A stretch of 64,000 nucleotides of DNA from Blautia pseudococcoides (GTDB taxonomy: Bacteria > Bacillota > Clostridia > Lachnospirales > Lachnospiraceae), in contig NZ_CP015405.2 in the NCBI RefSeq assembly GCF_001689125.2, positions 4,036,501 to 4,100,500 of the forward strand, in the 5' to 3' direction. Position 1 is the first letter of the stretch; each line of letters begins with the position of its first letter. This document shows, in pieces, positions 42,536 to 51,567 of this stretch. The notes below the pieces were generated by a model that had not been told where the DNA came from, searched no databases, and worked only from the letters and a program-made list of their open reading frames with translations. Both the position numbers and the translations under genes were made by a program.

Positions 42536-42988
42536 TTATTTTTCCTCCTCTACTACAAGTTTCACTCCTTCGACCGCCACAATTCTGACGATTGCTCCCT
42601 CATCAATAATTGTTTCGTCCCTGGATTTTGCGGACCATTCCAGTCCGTTTACCACAGCCTGCCCGGTTCCTCTCAAATTATCTATGGTTTTTGTAACCAC
42701 GGCTTTCTCGCCGGGAAGACTGTCAACATTTGTTTTATTCACATTTCTGTTCATGTACTTTACTGCCAGCGGCCTGGTGAAGATCAAAAGCACCACTGAT
42801 ACTGCAAGAAACAATAAGATCTGCAGCCATAACGGTCCGCCGGCTATGGATACCAAAAATGCCACCAGCGCTCCTCCTGCAAACCAGATGGTTGTAAGCC
42901 CCAGCGTGATGATCTCGATCACCAGGAGCACAGCCAGAAGAATCAGCCAAATGATTGATATGGTCCCTGCTGTAATTGCTGTCCACAT
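42536..42988 (-). CDS. NfeD family protein
   Basis: A 150-residue membrane protein with three or four helices (IIWLILLAVLLVIEIITLGL, LQILLFLAVSVVLLIF) and a C-terminal OB-fold (RGTGQAVVNGLEWSAKS, GAIVRIVAVEGVKLVVE). The start 42988 is placed by the GGAGAGG upstream. It lacks the ClpP-like protease domain of long NfeD proteins. It is translated one base before the SPFH gene and shares its promoter. Confidence 0.9.
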   Translation of the reverse strand: MWTAITAGTISIIWLILLAVLLVIEIITLGLTTIWFAGGALVAFLVSIAGGPLWLQILLFLAVSVVLLIFTRPLAVKYMNRNVNKTNVDSLPGEKAVVTKTIDNLRGTGQAVVNGLEWSAKSRDETIIDEGAIVRIVAVEGVKLVVEEEK

Positions 42989-43028
42989 ACCCACCTCTCC
43001 TTTCCGGATGATTTCAGGTAAAAAAATC

Positions 43029-43090
43029 AGTCCTTTACAAATAATATATCCATTTGCTGATATTATATCGTAAAAGACTGAAAATAACAA
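43029..43090 (-). promoter_or_regulatory. Promoter with overlapping palindrome, NfeD/SPFH operon
   Basis: TTGTTA (43085-43090), a 17-base spacer and TATAAT (43062-43067) on the minus strand. A long imperfect palindrome (43029-43080; CAGTCCTTTAC with GTAAAAGACTG) covers the -10 and start region. Confidence 0.65.
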
Positions 43091-43095
43091 TATTT

Positions 43096-45687
43096 TTATT
43101 CTGCTTTTCTCATTCTCTCCGTGACGCTGGTTCTGCACATGCCTTTATAGCAAAGAGCCGGGACTGCAAGCACAATCACCACAAGAACAGGAATGCAGGC
43201 TAATATGGGCATTACGGTAAAGCGCCAGCTATAGAAAAAGAGTATATTCCCTATACTACGGACTGCCGTCACATTCAGGATACCTCCCAGGACCAGAGAG
43301 GCCGCGGCTGTCAGAATCGCATACATGATCCCCTCGCATCCCAGCATCTGACGGAGCTGTTTCCCTGTCATTCCCACAGCCTCCATCATGGCAAACTCCT
43401 GTTTCCTGGACAGCACCGACGTCACCATGGTATTTATAAAATTCAGGATGCCGATCGCTGCCAGGATAAGCGCCAGAAGGCCGCCCACTATGGCGTACAT
43501 ATTCTTGTCTGCTTCAAACTCAGCGGCCACGGTGGACTTTGACGTGAGATCCAAATCTGAATTCACATTCTCACAGTAATCAGCCAGCCATTTTTCCACG
43601 CCTTCCTCCCTATCCTTTTCCACATTGAACAAGGTTCTCATGGGCAGCCTGTCACCATAAAGATCCAGGTACTCCTGGTCCGGAAGCACGAAATTATACT
43701 CAAATACACTGTAGCTCTGCAGCTCGCAGGAATAGGGAAGCTTCCCTACTGCCATTACCTCGTACTCCCTGCTGGTTCCGTCATCCAAATGGATCGTGAC
43801 CTTATCCCCCACCTCATAATAGTTTATCTGGTTTTCGGCGGAACCCAGATAGCCGAATTTTGAGGTTATCACATACTTACCGGTTTTAAATTTTTCCCAA
43901 TCCAGCTCTCCTTCCGTAAGCACCATTTTCTCATAAGCAAGACGTCCCACACCAAATATTTTGCCGTCAATGTTGTCAAATGAATTGTTTTCCACGGCTT
44001 CCCAAAAGTCCTCACCCCCAAAGTATTCCTCCAGATACGGTCTGGCTTTGGGATTATTTAAAATCTTTTCATTAAATGCATCCCGCTCCTCCTCCGTAAA
44101 ATTAGGGCTGTTTATGGGATTCATATAAATATTGCAGACATCCTCCACCCCTTTCTGCTCTGACAGCGCCTCCAGGAATTCCCCGGTAACACCCTCCAGG
44201 GGTTTATCGTAGATGGTGGGGTTATCAAGCCCGGCATCCCGCACAGAAAAATCGCTGACTGTGGAGGACGCTATAAATTTATCCATGTCAAATCCATTTA
44301 CAAGCCCGTACACACTGTTCAGCAGCACAAGGCCCAAAGAAAGGGATGTTGTCACAATCACTACTTTCTTTTTATTCCTCCGCATATTGGCTGCTGCCAT
44401 GGTCCAGGGGTTCACTTTCTTAGTCTTTCTGCCTTTTTCCCTATCCCATATCCTATCCTGTCCCTCCGTATACCTTAGTGCCTCCACCGGAGATACTGAA
44501 GAGGCAATACGGCACGGCCTGATGCAGCTTATATACACAGTCAGAAGAGAAAACAGCGCGGAAGCAGCAAATATCCAGAGCTCCAGTGACACCTTCGTAT
44601 CTGCCGTACTGGAAAACACCAGATTCCTCATAACAATAGGAAGGATCCACTTTCCCGTCACGCCTCCCAGCAGAAGTCCCAGGGGGATTCCATAGAGGCA
44701 GAGCATATAGGCCTGCCTGCGCACAATTTTGCGAAGCTGTTTTCCCGTAGTGCCGATCGTCTTTAAAAGGCCGTAGTGCCGGATATCATGGAAAACATTA
44801 ATATAGAAAATGTTATATATGATCAGGTAACCGGACACCAATATCACCAACAGGAGGGCAGCGACCGGAAGCATATCTCCTATATTGAAGTCCATGCCAA
44901 GGTATGCCCAGTTAATCCCATCTGTCACGGTCTCCTTTGGAAATCCGCACCGCTTTGCAAGTCCTTCCATTTTACCTGTCAGATCAAAACTGCTGCTGAA
45001 ATTAAAATCCGCCATGATCCTTCCCGCATAGTCAGATGCGTCTATATCATTCTCCATGGCTGAAACGGTGGGCGTGGGCGCCACTTTATCTGCCAGTTTT
45101 TTTGACACCAGCATAATCTGTGACATGGATATGGTGTCTCCTTTGAAAAAACCTGACAGGGTAAATGTCTTCTCATATTTCCTGTCATTCACGGTAAATT
45201 CCACAGGGACTTTTTGGCCGGCTTCGCAGGGGATACCCATGGCTTTTAAAACCAGGTCACTGGTCACGATCTCATCCTCAGCCTCCGGCATACGCCCCTC
45301 CTCCGGGTAACAAAAGCTGAACTTTGCTTCTAAATCTTCGTAATATCCTATTTCTGTCCTTAATTTCTTCAGGGACTCATTTACCGCCTCCCCCACAACG
45401 ATCCGGTAGGATATCTCTTTTAGCTTCTTATCCCTTTTGACAATATCGTATTCTTCCTGTGTCAGGTACTTAAAGCCTCCGTGGGCGCTCCCTCCCACCT
45501 GGCGCATGGTGGCCTCCTGCTGCTTCTCCACAATACTTCCCCCAATGGTAAATACAGAGGTAAAGAGCAGAGCCGTCAGTGCAATGGCAAGCACGGCTAT
45601 AAGATTTCTGCTCTTTGCAGCCTTCCTGGTCTTGTCAGCCACCCGGCGGACAGCCTTTCGGTTCTTCACTTTACGCATCTGCCTCAC
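43096..45687 (-). CDS. ABC exporter permease, FtsX/MacB type
   Basis: An 863-residue permease with two FtsX repeats, about ten transmembrane helices in all (for example PVAALLLVILVSGYLIIYNI, IVGGLLALILAAIGIL), and large extracytoplasmic domains between them. It starts in the overlap with its ATPase stop, 45671-45687. Such a pair may export peptides, lipoproteins or an antimicrobial. It could be linked to the two-component system further upstream, but that is inference. Confidence 0.92.
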   Translation of the reverse strand: MRQMRKVKNRKAVRRVADKTRKAAKSRNLIAVLAIALTALLFTSVFTIGGSIVEKQQEATMRQVGGSAHGGFKYLTQEEYDIVKRDKKLKEISYRIVVGEAVNESLKKLRTEIGYYEDLEAKFSFCYPEEGRMPEAEDEIVTSDLVLKAMGIPCEAGQKVPVEFTVNDRKYEKTFTLSGFFKGDTISMSQIMLVSKKLADKVAPTPTVSAMENDIDASDYAGRIMADFNFSSSFDLTGKMEGLAKRCGFPKETVTDGINWAYLGMDFNIGDMLPVAALLLVILVSGYLIIYNIFYINVFHDIRHYGLLKTIGTTGKQLRKIVRRQAYMLCLYGIPLGLLLGGVTGKWILPIVMRNLVFSSTADTKVSLELWIFAASALFSLLTVYISCIRPCRIASSVSPVEALRYTEGQDRIWDREKGRKTKKVNPWTMAAANMRRNKKKVVIVTTSLSLGLVLLNSVYGLVNGFDMDKFIASSTVSDFSVRDAGLDNPTIYDKPLEGVTGEFLEALSEQKGVEDVCNIYMNPINSPNFTEEERDAFNEKILNNPKARPYLEEYFGGEDFWEAVENNSFDNIDGKIFGVGRLAYEKMVLTEGELDWEKFKTGKYVITSKFGYLGSAENQINYYEVGDKVTIHLDDGTSREYEVMAVGKLPYSCELQSYSVFEYNFVLPDQEYLDLYGDRLPMRTLFNVEKDREEGVEKWLADYCENVNSDLDLTSKSTVAAEFEADKNMYAIVGGLLALILAAIGILNFINTMVTSVLSRKQEFAMMEAVGMTGKQLRQMLGCEGIMYAILTAAASLVLGGILNVTAVRSIGNILFFYSWRFTVMPILACIPVLVVIVLAVPALCYKGMCRTSVTERMRKAE

Positions 45688-46354
45688 CGCCCTTTGCTAT
45701 TCTTCCGTCCTCGATCCGGATAATACGGTCCGCCATCTGGGCAATCTCCTCATTGTGGGTGATCATAACGATCGTCTGACCGAATTTTTCCCCAGTGACC
45801 TTCAGCAGCCCCAACACATCCTGGCTGGTGCGGGAGTCCAGATTTCCCGTAGGCTCGTCAGCCAGAATAATTGCCGGCTTTGCGGCCAGCGCCCTGGCAA
45901 TGGCCACCCTCTGCTGCTGTCCGCCGGACAACTGACTGGGCAGGCTGTTCAGCTTACTCCCAAGGCCCAGCACCTCAATAACCTGATTAACATAACTTTT
46001 ATCCACCTCATTTCCGTCCAGCTCCACAGGCAGCACAATATTCTCATATATATTCAGAACCGGCACCAGATTATAACTCTGGAAAATAAACCCGATCTTG
46101 CGTCTCCGGAAGATACACAACGCATCCTCCTTCAGTGTGGAAATATCCTTATCATCCACATACACCTTCCCGCCTGACGGACAATCCAGCCCTCCCAGCA
46201 TGTGCAGCAATGTTGACTTTCCGCTTCCGCTGGTCCCCACAACGGCCAGGAATTCCCCCCGCTTTACCCACATGTCAACACCGTCCAGGGCCTTCACCAG
46301 ATTCTCCCCTGAACCGTAATATTTTCTAAGCCCTTCTGTTTTTAATACTTCCAT
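45671..46354 (-). CDS. ABC exporter ATPase
   Basis: A 227-residue ATP-binding subunit with a Walker [12 protein letters not shown], a signature [15 protein letters not shown], a Walker [13 protein letters not shown] and an H-loop ITHNEE. The start at 46354 is preceded by GGTGGAG. It overlaps the FtsX permease. A leader hairpin lies at 46386-46428. Confidence 0.95.
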   Translation of the reverse strand: MEVLKTEGLRKYYGSGENLVKALDGVDMWVKRGEFLAVVGTSGSGKSTLLHMLGGLDCPSGGKVYVDDKDISTLKEDALCIFRRRKIGFIFQSYNLVPVLNIYENIVLPVELDGNEVDKSYVNQVIEVLGLGSKLNSLPSQLSGGQQQRVAIARALAAKPAIILADEPTGNLDSRTSQDVLGLLKVTGEKFGQTIVMITHNEEIAQMADRIIRIEDGRIAKGGEADA

Positions 46355-46385
46355 ATCTCCACCTTTCTGCTGTCCGGATATATCC

Positions 46386-46428
46386 AAAAATAAAGACAGC
46401 CAAGCCTTTTGTTTTTTCTCTGTCTTTA
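46386..46428 (-). terminator. Leader hairpin of the ABC exporter
   Basis: TAAAGACAG and CTGTCTTTA, 20 bases apart, are followed on the minus strand by TTTTTGG. It lies 30 bases before the ATPase start; it may be an attenuator. The rest of 46429-46553 shows nothing clear. Confidence 0.5.
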
Positions 46429-46553
46429 TCCTAACATTCTATTCTTACCACATTATTTCGGAAATCTAACACTTGTGAAAGAATTAAATGGACATACCTG
46501 TCTGAACGGTTCCGGTCCTGGAACAATGACCGAAAGAATTCTTGTTTTTGGTA

Positions 46554-46582
46554 TTGCCTTTTAAATAAAAATGTAGTATGCT
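46554..46582 (+). promoter_or_regulatory. Promoter of the purine permease gene
   Basis: TTGCCT (46554-46559), a 17-base spacer and TATGCT (46577-46582), leading directly into the riboswitch. Confidence 0.5.
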
Positions 46583-46630
46583 AACATTATAAAGTCTTAA
46601 TAAATTTTTTATGGAAATAAAATATTTGTG

Positions 46631-46699
46631 AAGTTTATATAGGCTCAAAATTGGTTGAGCGTCTCTACCAGCTACCGTAATAGCTGCCTATAAATTTCC
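46631..46699 (+). ncRNA. Purine (guanine-class) riboswitch
   Basis: P1 is GAAGTTTATA (46631-46640) with TATAAATTTC (46690-46699). P2 is CTCAA/TTGAG, the joining segment CGTCTCTACC and P3 AGCTA with the CCGTAA-type loop. The purine-contacting bases known from the xpt riboswitch are present: U22, U47, U51 and C74 (46689), which predicts guanine/hypoxanthine rather than adenine. Two joining positions differ (J1/2 TAGG; J3/1 GCC). It lies upstream of an AzgA-type permease. Confidence 0.85.
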
Positions 46700-46713
46700 G
46701 CATGAAGGATTGT

Positions 46714-46751
46714 GCCGGAAATCAGCAGTTTATTGACAGTGGCATTTTTTA
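46714..46751 (+). terminator. Riboswitch expression platform (terminator)
   Basis: TGCC and GGCA arms are followed by TTTTTT. The sequence CCGGAAAT at the 5' arm can instead pair with the 3' strand of P1 (ATTTCCG at 46696-46702). The two pairings are mutually exclusive, giving an OFF switch when the ligand stabilises P1. The outer stem is weak. Confidence 0.5.
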
Positions 46752-46857
46752 CGGATTTTTTAGGGAAGGGGGGCAGATTCCGGGTATTTTCCAGCAGCAA
46801 TTCGTCCATAAAAAATAACAGTAGCTCGTACTATGAGTGGAGGCAGGAGGAAAGTTT

Positions 46858-48231
46858 ATGAGTTTAGAAAAATTATTTCATTTAAAAGAAAATCACACAG
46901 ATGTGAAAACTGAGATTCTGGCGGGTGTCACCACATTTATGACCATGGCGTACATCCTTGCTGTAAATCCCAACATCCTTTCAGAATCCGGTATGGACCG
47001 GGGGGCGGTTTTTACCGCCACGGCTCTGGCGTCCTTTATTGCAACGTGTCTGATGGCTGCGCTGTCCAACTATCCCTTTGTACTGGCTCCCGGCATGGGG
47101 CTGAATGCGTACTTTACCTATACGGTTGTTATGGGCATGGGATTTTCCTGGCAGATGGCGCTGAGCGCAGTATTTGTGGAAGGTATTATTTTTATCATAC
47201 TGTCACTGACCAATGTGCGGGAGGCCATCTTTAATGCCATACCCATGAACCTGAAACACGCGGTGTCCGTAGGAATCGGACTGTTCATTGCGTTCATCGG
47301 TCTTCAAAATGCCAAGATCGTTGTGGACTCCTCAACGCTTGTCACTGTGTTTTCCTTTAAGAGTTCCATCAAAAACGGCACCTTCCAGTCAGAGGGCATT
47401 ACCGTGCTGCTTGCTCTTATCGGTCTTTTGATCACAGCGATCCTGCTTGTAAAGAACATAAAAGGAAATATCCTGTGGGGTATTCTTGGCACATGGGTGC
47501 TGGGAATCGTCTGCCAGCTTGCCGGGCTTTATGTACCCAGCCCCGAAGCCGGATTCTACAGCCTGCTGCCGGATTTCTCCAATGGGATATCTATTCCCAG
47601 CATTGCACCCACCTTCATGCATATGGATTTCTCAAAAGTATTTACTATGGATTTTGTAATCATTATGTTTGCGTTCCTGTTTGTAGATATGTTTGATACC
47701 CTTGGAACCCTCATCGGTGTGGCATCCAAAGCGGATATGCTGGATAAGGACGGCAAACTTCCAAAGATCAAGGGCGCCCTCTTAGCAGACGCGGTTGGTA
47801 CTGCTGCCGGTGCAGCACTTGGTACCTCCACAACCACCACATTCGTGGAAAGCGCATCCGGCGTGGCAGAAGGCGGACGTACAGGGCTTACAAGCCTGAC
47901 AGCAGCTCTTTTATTCGGGCTATCCCTGTTCCTGTCACCTATATTTTTGGCGATTCCATCCTTTGCAACCGCACCTGCGCTGATCATCGTTGGATTCCTG
48001 ATGCTGACATCTATAACAAAAATTGATTTCCAGGATCATACGGAAGCCATCCCGGCATTTATCTGCATTATTGCAATGCCATTCATGTACAGCATTTCCG
48101 AGGGTATTTCCTTCGGAGTTATCTCCTACGTGATCATCAATCTGGTTACCGGAAAAGCAAAACAGAAAAAAATCAGTCTACTGATGTATATACTTGCCGT
48201 GCTGTTTATATTTAAATATATCATGATATAA
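46858..48231 (+). CDS. AzgA-type NCS2 purine permease
   Basis: A 457-residue polytopic transporter of the NCS2 family, AzgA branch, importing guanine, hypoxanthine or adenine. The signature is EILAGVTTFMTMAYILAVNP, then LAPGMGLNAYFTYTVV, with the substrate motif GTSTTTTFVESASGVAEGG. It has about 12-14 membrane helices. The ATG at 46858 is nine bases after AGGAGG. A purine riboswitch precedes it and fits its substrate. Confidence 0.95.
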   Translation: MSLEKLFHLKENHTDVKTEILAGVTTFMTMAYILAVNPNILSESGMDRGAVFTATALASFIATCLMAALSNYPFVLAPGMGLNAYFTYTVVMGMGFSWQMALSAVFVEGIIFIILSLTNVREAIFNAIPMNLKHAVSVGIGLFIAFIGLQNAKIVVDSSTLVTVFSFKSSIKNGTFQSEGITVLLALIGLLITAILLVKNIKGNILWGILGTWVLGIVCQLAGLYVPSPEAGFYSLLPDFSNGISIPSIAPTFMHMDFSKVFTMDFVIIMFAFLFVDMFDTLGTLIGVASKADMLDKDGKLPKIKGALLADAVGTAAGAALGTSTTTTFVESASGVAEGGRTGLTSLTAALLFGLSLFLSPIFLAIPSFATAPALIIVGFLMLTSITKIDFQDHTEAIPAFICIIAMPFMYSISEGISFGVISYVIINLVTGKAKQKKISLLMYILAVLFIFKYIMI

Positions 48232-48292
48232 TTTCAGCGTAACTGTTCAGCACCTTGGCCGCTGCACTTTCGCGTACGGCCGGACTGTGAAT

Positions 48293-48338
48293 GCCCGGAA
48301 GGGAAACTGCCGCCATGGTTTCCCTCCCGGGCATTTTT
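48293..48338. terminator. Terminator between convergent genes
   Basis: GCCCGGAAGGGAAAC pairs with GTTTCCCTCCCGGGC, followed by ATTTTTC. It ends the permease transcript and may also serve the minus-strand kinase gene. Confidence 0.85.
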
Positions 48339-48341
48339 CTG

Positions 48342-49205
48342 TCAAAGCCTGCTGCGCTGGATATACAGAATAAATTCCGAGCCTTTTCCCGGCGCTGACT
48401 TTACCTTAATATATCCGTTCTGCCGTTTCAGGATCTCTCTGGTCAGATAGAGGCCGATACCCACACCATCTGCCTGCCGGACAGACTCTGCCCTGTAAAA
48501 TCGTCCAAAAATCCTAGGTGTGTCCGCCTCTGAGATCCCTATCCCCTCATCCTTTACACTGACCGCCGCATACAACTCATATTCCATTACGGAAAGCGTT
48601 ACTTTCCCTCCGGGCTTTGAATACTTCACCGCATTGTCCAGAACATTGTAAAGCGCCTCTTTTGTCCACTTAAAATCAAAATATGCACGGATGTTATCCA
48701 CACAAGTGTTGACAACCTGAATCTGCTTTTTATCTGCCTTTGGCATCACATCCCCGGCGGTCTCCCGGATCAGCCTCTCCAGGCCCTGTTCCCGGGGCTT
48801 GACTGTCAGTATATTACTCTCCAGCCTTGACATCTTTGTCAGAGCCTGGATCAGAAACTCCAGCTTCTCCACCTGCCTGGATATTTCCTCTGCCATTCTG
48901 AGTTCCTGTTCCCTGTCCGGTGTGTGCGCCTCCCGGCTGAGCTTTTCTTTCAATAAATCCGTATAGAGCCTGATATTCGCCACAGGGGTCTTTGTCTGGT
49001 GGGAAATGTCTGATACCAGGCTTTTCACATTCTCCTTCTCCCGCTCCAGACTCTCCCGGGAAAGCACGGAGGTGCTCAGAAAGCGTTTCCACTTAGTCTC
49101 CACCCTGGAAAGCTCTGTCTCATTAAAATCCGATTCCCTGAACTCCCCGGAGATAGCCGCATCCAGCATTTCCTCCACTTTCCTTATTTCCTTACCTCCC
49201 CGCAT
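48342..49205 (-). CDS. Cytoplasmic sensor histidine kinase
   Basis: A 287-residue kinase without membrane helices: a coiled segment, the HisKA box (SDISHQTKTPVANIRLYTDL, phospho-accepting His), and the catalytic domain with N box (YNVLDNAVKYSKPGG), G1 DEGIGI and G2 GVGIGLYLT. No sensor domain is present. It overlaps the response regulator by 14 bases, so they form a pair. The input may come from another protein, such as an ABC transporter. Confidence 0.9.
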   Translation of the reverse strand: MRGGKEIRKVEEMLDAAISGEFRESDFNETELSRVETKWKRFLSTSVLSRESLEREKENVKSLVSDISHQTKTPVANIRLYTDLLKEKLSREAHTPDREQELRMAEEISRQVEKLEFLIQALTKMSRLESNILTVKPREQGLERLIRETAGDVMPKADKKQIQVVNTCVDNIRAYFDFKWTKEALYNVLDNAVKYSKPGGKVTLSVMEYELYAAVSVKDEGIGISEADTPRIFGRFYRAESVRQADGVGIGLYLTREILKRQNGYIKVKSAPGKGSEFILYIQRSRL

Positions 49206-49896
49206 CTCCCTGTTCCCCCGTCTCCTCACGTTTCCAGACGTATCCCTGTCCGTAGACAGTCTGGATATATGTAACCCCTTCCCTCCTGTCTTCCAGCTTG
49301 CCCCGCAGCCGGTTCACTGTAACAGAGAGGGCATTTTCATCCACATACTCCGCGCCGTCTGTCCAAAGCCTGTCCACAAGGACCGCCCGGGACAGTACCC
49401 TCCCCTCATTTTCCAGGAACAGTCTGAGCAGCCTCTGCTCATTCTTACTGAGGGATATCTCCTGCCCATTCTTCTCAAAAACAAGGCCGCCAAAATCAAA
49501 GAGAAAGCCATCCACAAAAAAGCGGTCTGTCTGCCTTTGCTGCCGCCTGCGCAGAAGCACCTGGATCCTGGCCCTGAGAACGGCCAGGCTGAAGGGCTTT
49601 GTCATATAATCATCAGCCCCCAGGCTCAGGCCCATCACCTCGTCCATCTCCATATCATTTGCAGTCAGCATCAAAACAGGGGTGTCAGCCTGGCTGCGGA
49701 CCCATTTCAGATAGTCATACCCACTCCCATCGGGCAGATTGATATCCAGAATGATCAACTCAGGACGCTTCTCCCCATAAACCTGCTTGGCGCCTTTTAC
49801 ACCTGTACATTGTATAAATTCTGTTCCCTGCTCCCCAAGAGCCAGCACAATTCCGTCACTCAGTGCCCTGTCATCCTCTACGATCTGTATCAGCAT
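49192..49896 (-). CDS. OmpR-family response regulator
   Basis: A 234-residue DNA-binding regulator: the receiver has ILIQIVEDDR at its N-terminus, the phosphoacceptor Asp in LIILDINLPDGSGYDYL and the LTANDMEMD box. The C-terminal winged-helix (RLLRLFLENEGRVLSRAVL, ALSVTVNRLRGKLED) is typical of OmpR/PhoB. It is the first gene of the pair with the kinase. No target is identified. Confidence 0.93.
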   Translation of the reverse strand: MLIQIVEDDRALSDGIVLALGEQGTEFIQCTGVKGAKQVYGEKRPELIILDINLPDGSGYDYLKWVRSQADTPVLMLTANDMEMDEVMGLSLGADDYMTKPFSLAVLRARIQVLLRRRQQRQTDRFFVDGFLFDFGGLVFEKNGQEISLSKNEQRLLRLFLENEGRVLSRAVLVDRLWTDGAEYVDENALSVTVNRLRGKLEDRREGVTYIQTVYGQGYVWKREETGEQGDAGR

Positions 49897-50003
49897 GATC
49901 TAGTCTCCTTTGTTCCCTATTTTAATACACTTTTACATTTTGGACAACAATCAGAAAAAAAGAACGGAACAGGTTTTCCCCGTTCCGCCCTTACTCGAAT
50001 ATT

Positions 50004-50972
50004 TTAGTAAAATGTCTGATTTCCAATAGTCAGACCGCTTCCGCCACCAGCGTGGAAGAAGAGCCGGTCTCCAATCGTATTTGCTCCTGAGAAGACATCC
50101 TGAGCGGCTGCATAACATGCCTCACTTGCTCCCCGTGAGAGCACATTTGACAGTTTGCCCGTCCATGTAGGCTCAAATTGGCCGCTCTGGTAGATGACTT
50201 CCGATAATGTATTTGGAAACTCCCCGCTTCTAATGCGGTTCATGATGACAGCTCCGACGCCAACCTTTCCTTCATAAGATTCACCGCCGGCTTCACACTC
50301 GATGATAGCTGCCATCAAATCCAGATCTGATGTTGAGACTGATACCTCCTGGGCTGCTGCCTGGGAGCTGTCCGCCTCTGTTTCCTCTGCTGCCTGTCCC
50401 TGCTCCGGCTGAACCGCCTCGGCAGACACCTGTGAAGCCTGGGCTGCTGCCTCTGCTGCCGCTGCTTCCGCTTCCGCGTCCACAGTTACGGCCTCTGCAG
50501 AGATATCACCTGCTCCATACATAGCTTCATATAAATTTCTGGCTTCGTCACCGGAAACCACCAAATCTTCTCTGATATACCCATTGACTTCCCCGGAAGT
50601 CACCTGCAGCCATCCTTCATCATTTCCGACCACAGTTGCCACAGCTCCGGAGGGAAGACGGCCGATACACTGGCTGCTCACATCTGCCCCTTCACGGATA
50701 TTGGCATATGTAAGAACATTTGCCGCGACCTTGTCGCTCCAACTGCTATCCTGTGCATCTTCAGCCTGTGCATCTTCCTGAACCTCAGTCTCCTGAACTT
50801 CACTTTCATCCTGAACATCAGCCTCATCCACTGTCTGTTCTGCTTCCTGTACAACTTCTATATTCTGATCATCTTCCGTAACATCTGCCGCCATCGCCGG
50901 AACCGCCATCATAACAGTCATGACACCCGCAGTTCCCATACAGCATAAAATACGTCGCATTCTTTCTTTCAT
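50004..50972 (-). CDS. Secreted SH3 and SleB-type cell-wall hydrolase
   Basis: A 322-residue secreted protein. An N-terminal signal peptide (to about residue 29, AMA) precedes an acidic low-complexity linker, an SH3 domain (ANIREGADVSSQCIGRLPSG), an Ala/Glu-rich linker and a C-terminal SleB-type hydrolase (AAIIECEAGGESYEGKVGVG, VIMNRIRSGEFP). It probably trims peptidoglycan. The promoter lies among repeated TGTWAC sites, reminiscent of but not identical to WalR boxes. Confidence 0.88.
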   Translation of the reverse strand: MKERMRRILCCMGTAGVMTVMMAVPAMAADVTEDDQNIEVVQEAEQTVDEADVQDESEVQETEVQEDAQAEDAQDSSWSDKVAANVLTYANIREGADVSSQCIGRLPSGAVATVVGNDEGWLQVTSGEVNGYIREDLVVSGDEARNLYEAMYGAGDISAEAVTVDAEAEAAAAEAAAQASQVSAEAVQPEQGQAAEETEADSSQAAAQEVSVSTSDLDLMAAIIECEAGGESYEGKVGVGAVIMNRIRSGEFPNTLSEVIYQSGQFEPTWTGKLSNVLSRGASEACYAAAQDVFSGANTIGDRLFFHAGGGSGLTIGNQTFY

Positions 50973-51008
50973 AAAAAAGGGCCTCCTATAAGTCCATTTG
51001 TTTTTATT

Positions 51009-51098
51009 TGTTACAAATTTATTAATTTTTGTTACGGACTTATTGTATCAAGATTACATTTTATTGTCAAGCGGGTAATTTTTGTAACAATTTGTAGA
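51009..51098 (-). promoter_or_regulatory. SleB-type gene promoter with repeated TGTWAC sites
   Basis: TTGACA (51065-51070), a 17-base spacer and TACAAT (51042-51047) on the minus strand. TGTTAC or TGTAAC occurs at 51009, 51030 and 51083 on the + strand, within a repeated AATTTTTGT.AC context, on both sides of the promoter. Confidence 0.6.
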
Positions 51099-51153
51099 TA
51101 TTTACAGAAAGCCAATCATTTTATGAAGCATTAAGACGATATATCGCTTGTAC

Positions 51154-51209
51154 CAAAAAATAAACAAAACCGCAGCCCGCAAATCACCCCCGTGATTCCG
51201 GCTACGGTT
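51154..51209 (-). terminator. Strong terminator of the trk-trmH transcript
   Basis: AACCGTAGCC pairs with GGCTGCGGTT, with an inner stem AATCAC/GTGATT, followed by TTTTGTTTATTTTTTGG on the minus strand. Confidence 0.85.
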
Positions 51210-51212
51210 TCC

Positions 51213-51567
51213 CATCCCCATATTCCAATAACACCACAATCCCCAAAACCGTCTCTTCCTGCAGAAACACCCCAAAATCAAACTCAAAAATTCACCCCAA
51301 AATGCGCCCTCTCCTCAAACAAACCCCTCCCTATAAAATAATCCACAAAACCAACAACCAGAATCAACCACCCCACCGCCAGCCCCTCTAAAAATGTCTC
51401 ATCATCCCATCCCCCAGAGCGACCGCCATCCCTATCGCCACCCCAAGCACAAAACAAATCCAAAGAATTCTACCATCCATGAAATCCTCGAACACCCCAA
51501 GCCTACAGCCAAAGCCAGGAAGCAGATGGGAGAGCGCCGGGGAGGCCATATGCCTGTGAGAGATGTC
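51213..51567 (-). other. GT-rich stretch with no supportable gene
   Basis: On the minus strand this 355-base region is unusually rich in G and T (GGGGTGGCGATAGGGATGG). It can be read as short hydrophobic peptides in two frames (for example MDGRILWICFVLGVAIGMAV; EGLAVGWLILVVGFVDYFIG) that could be one small membrane-protein gene with a frameshift. No intact gene or RNA could be shown. Confidence 0.35.
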
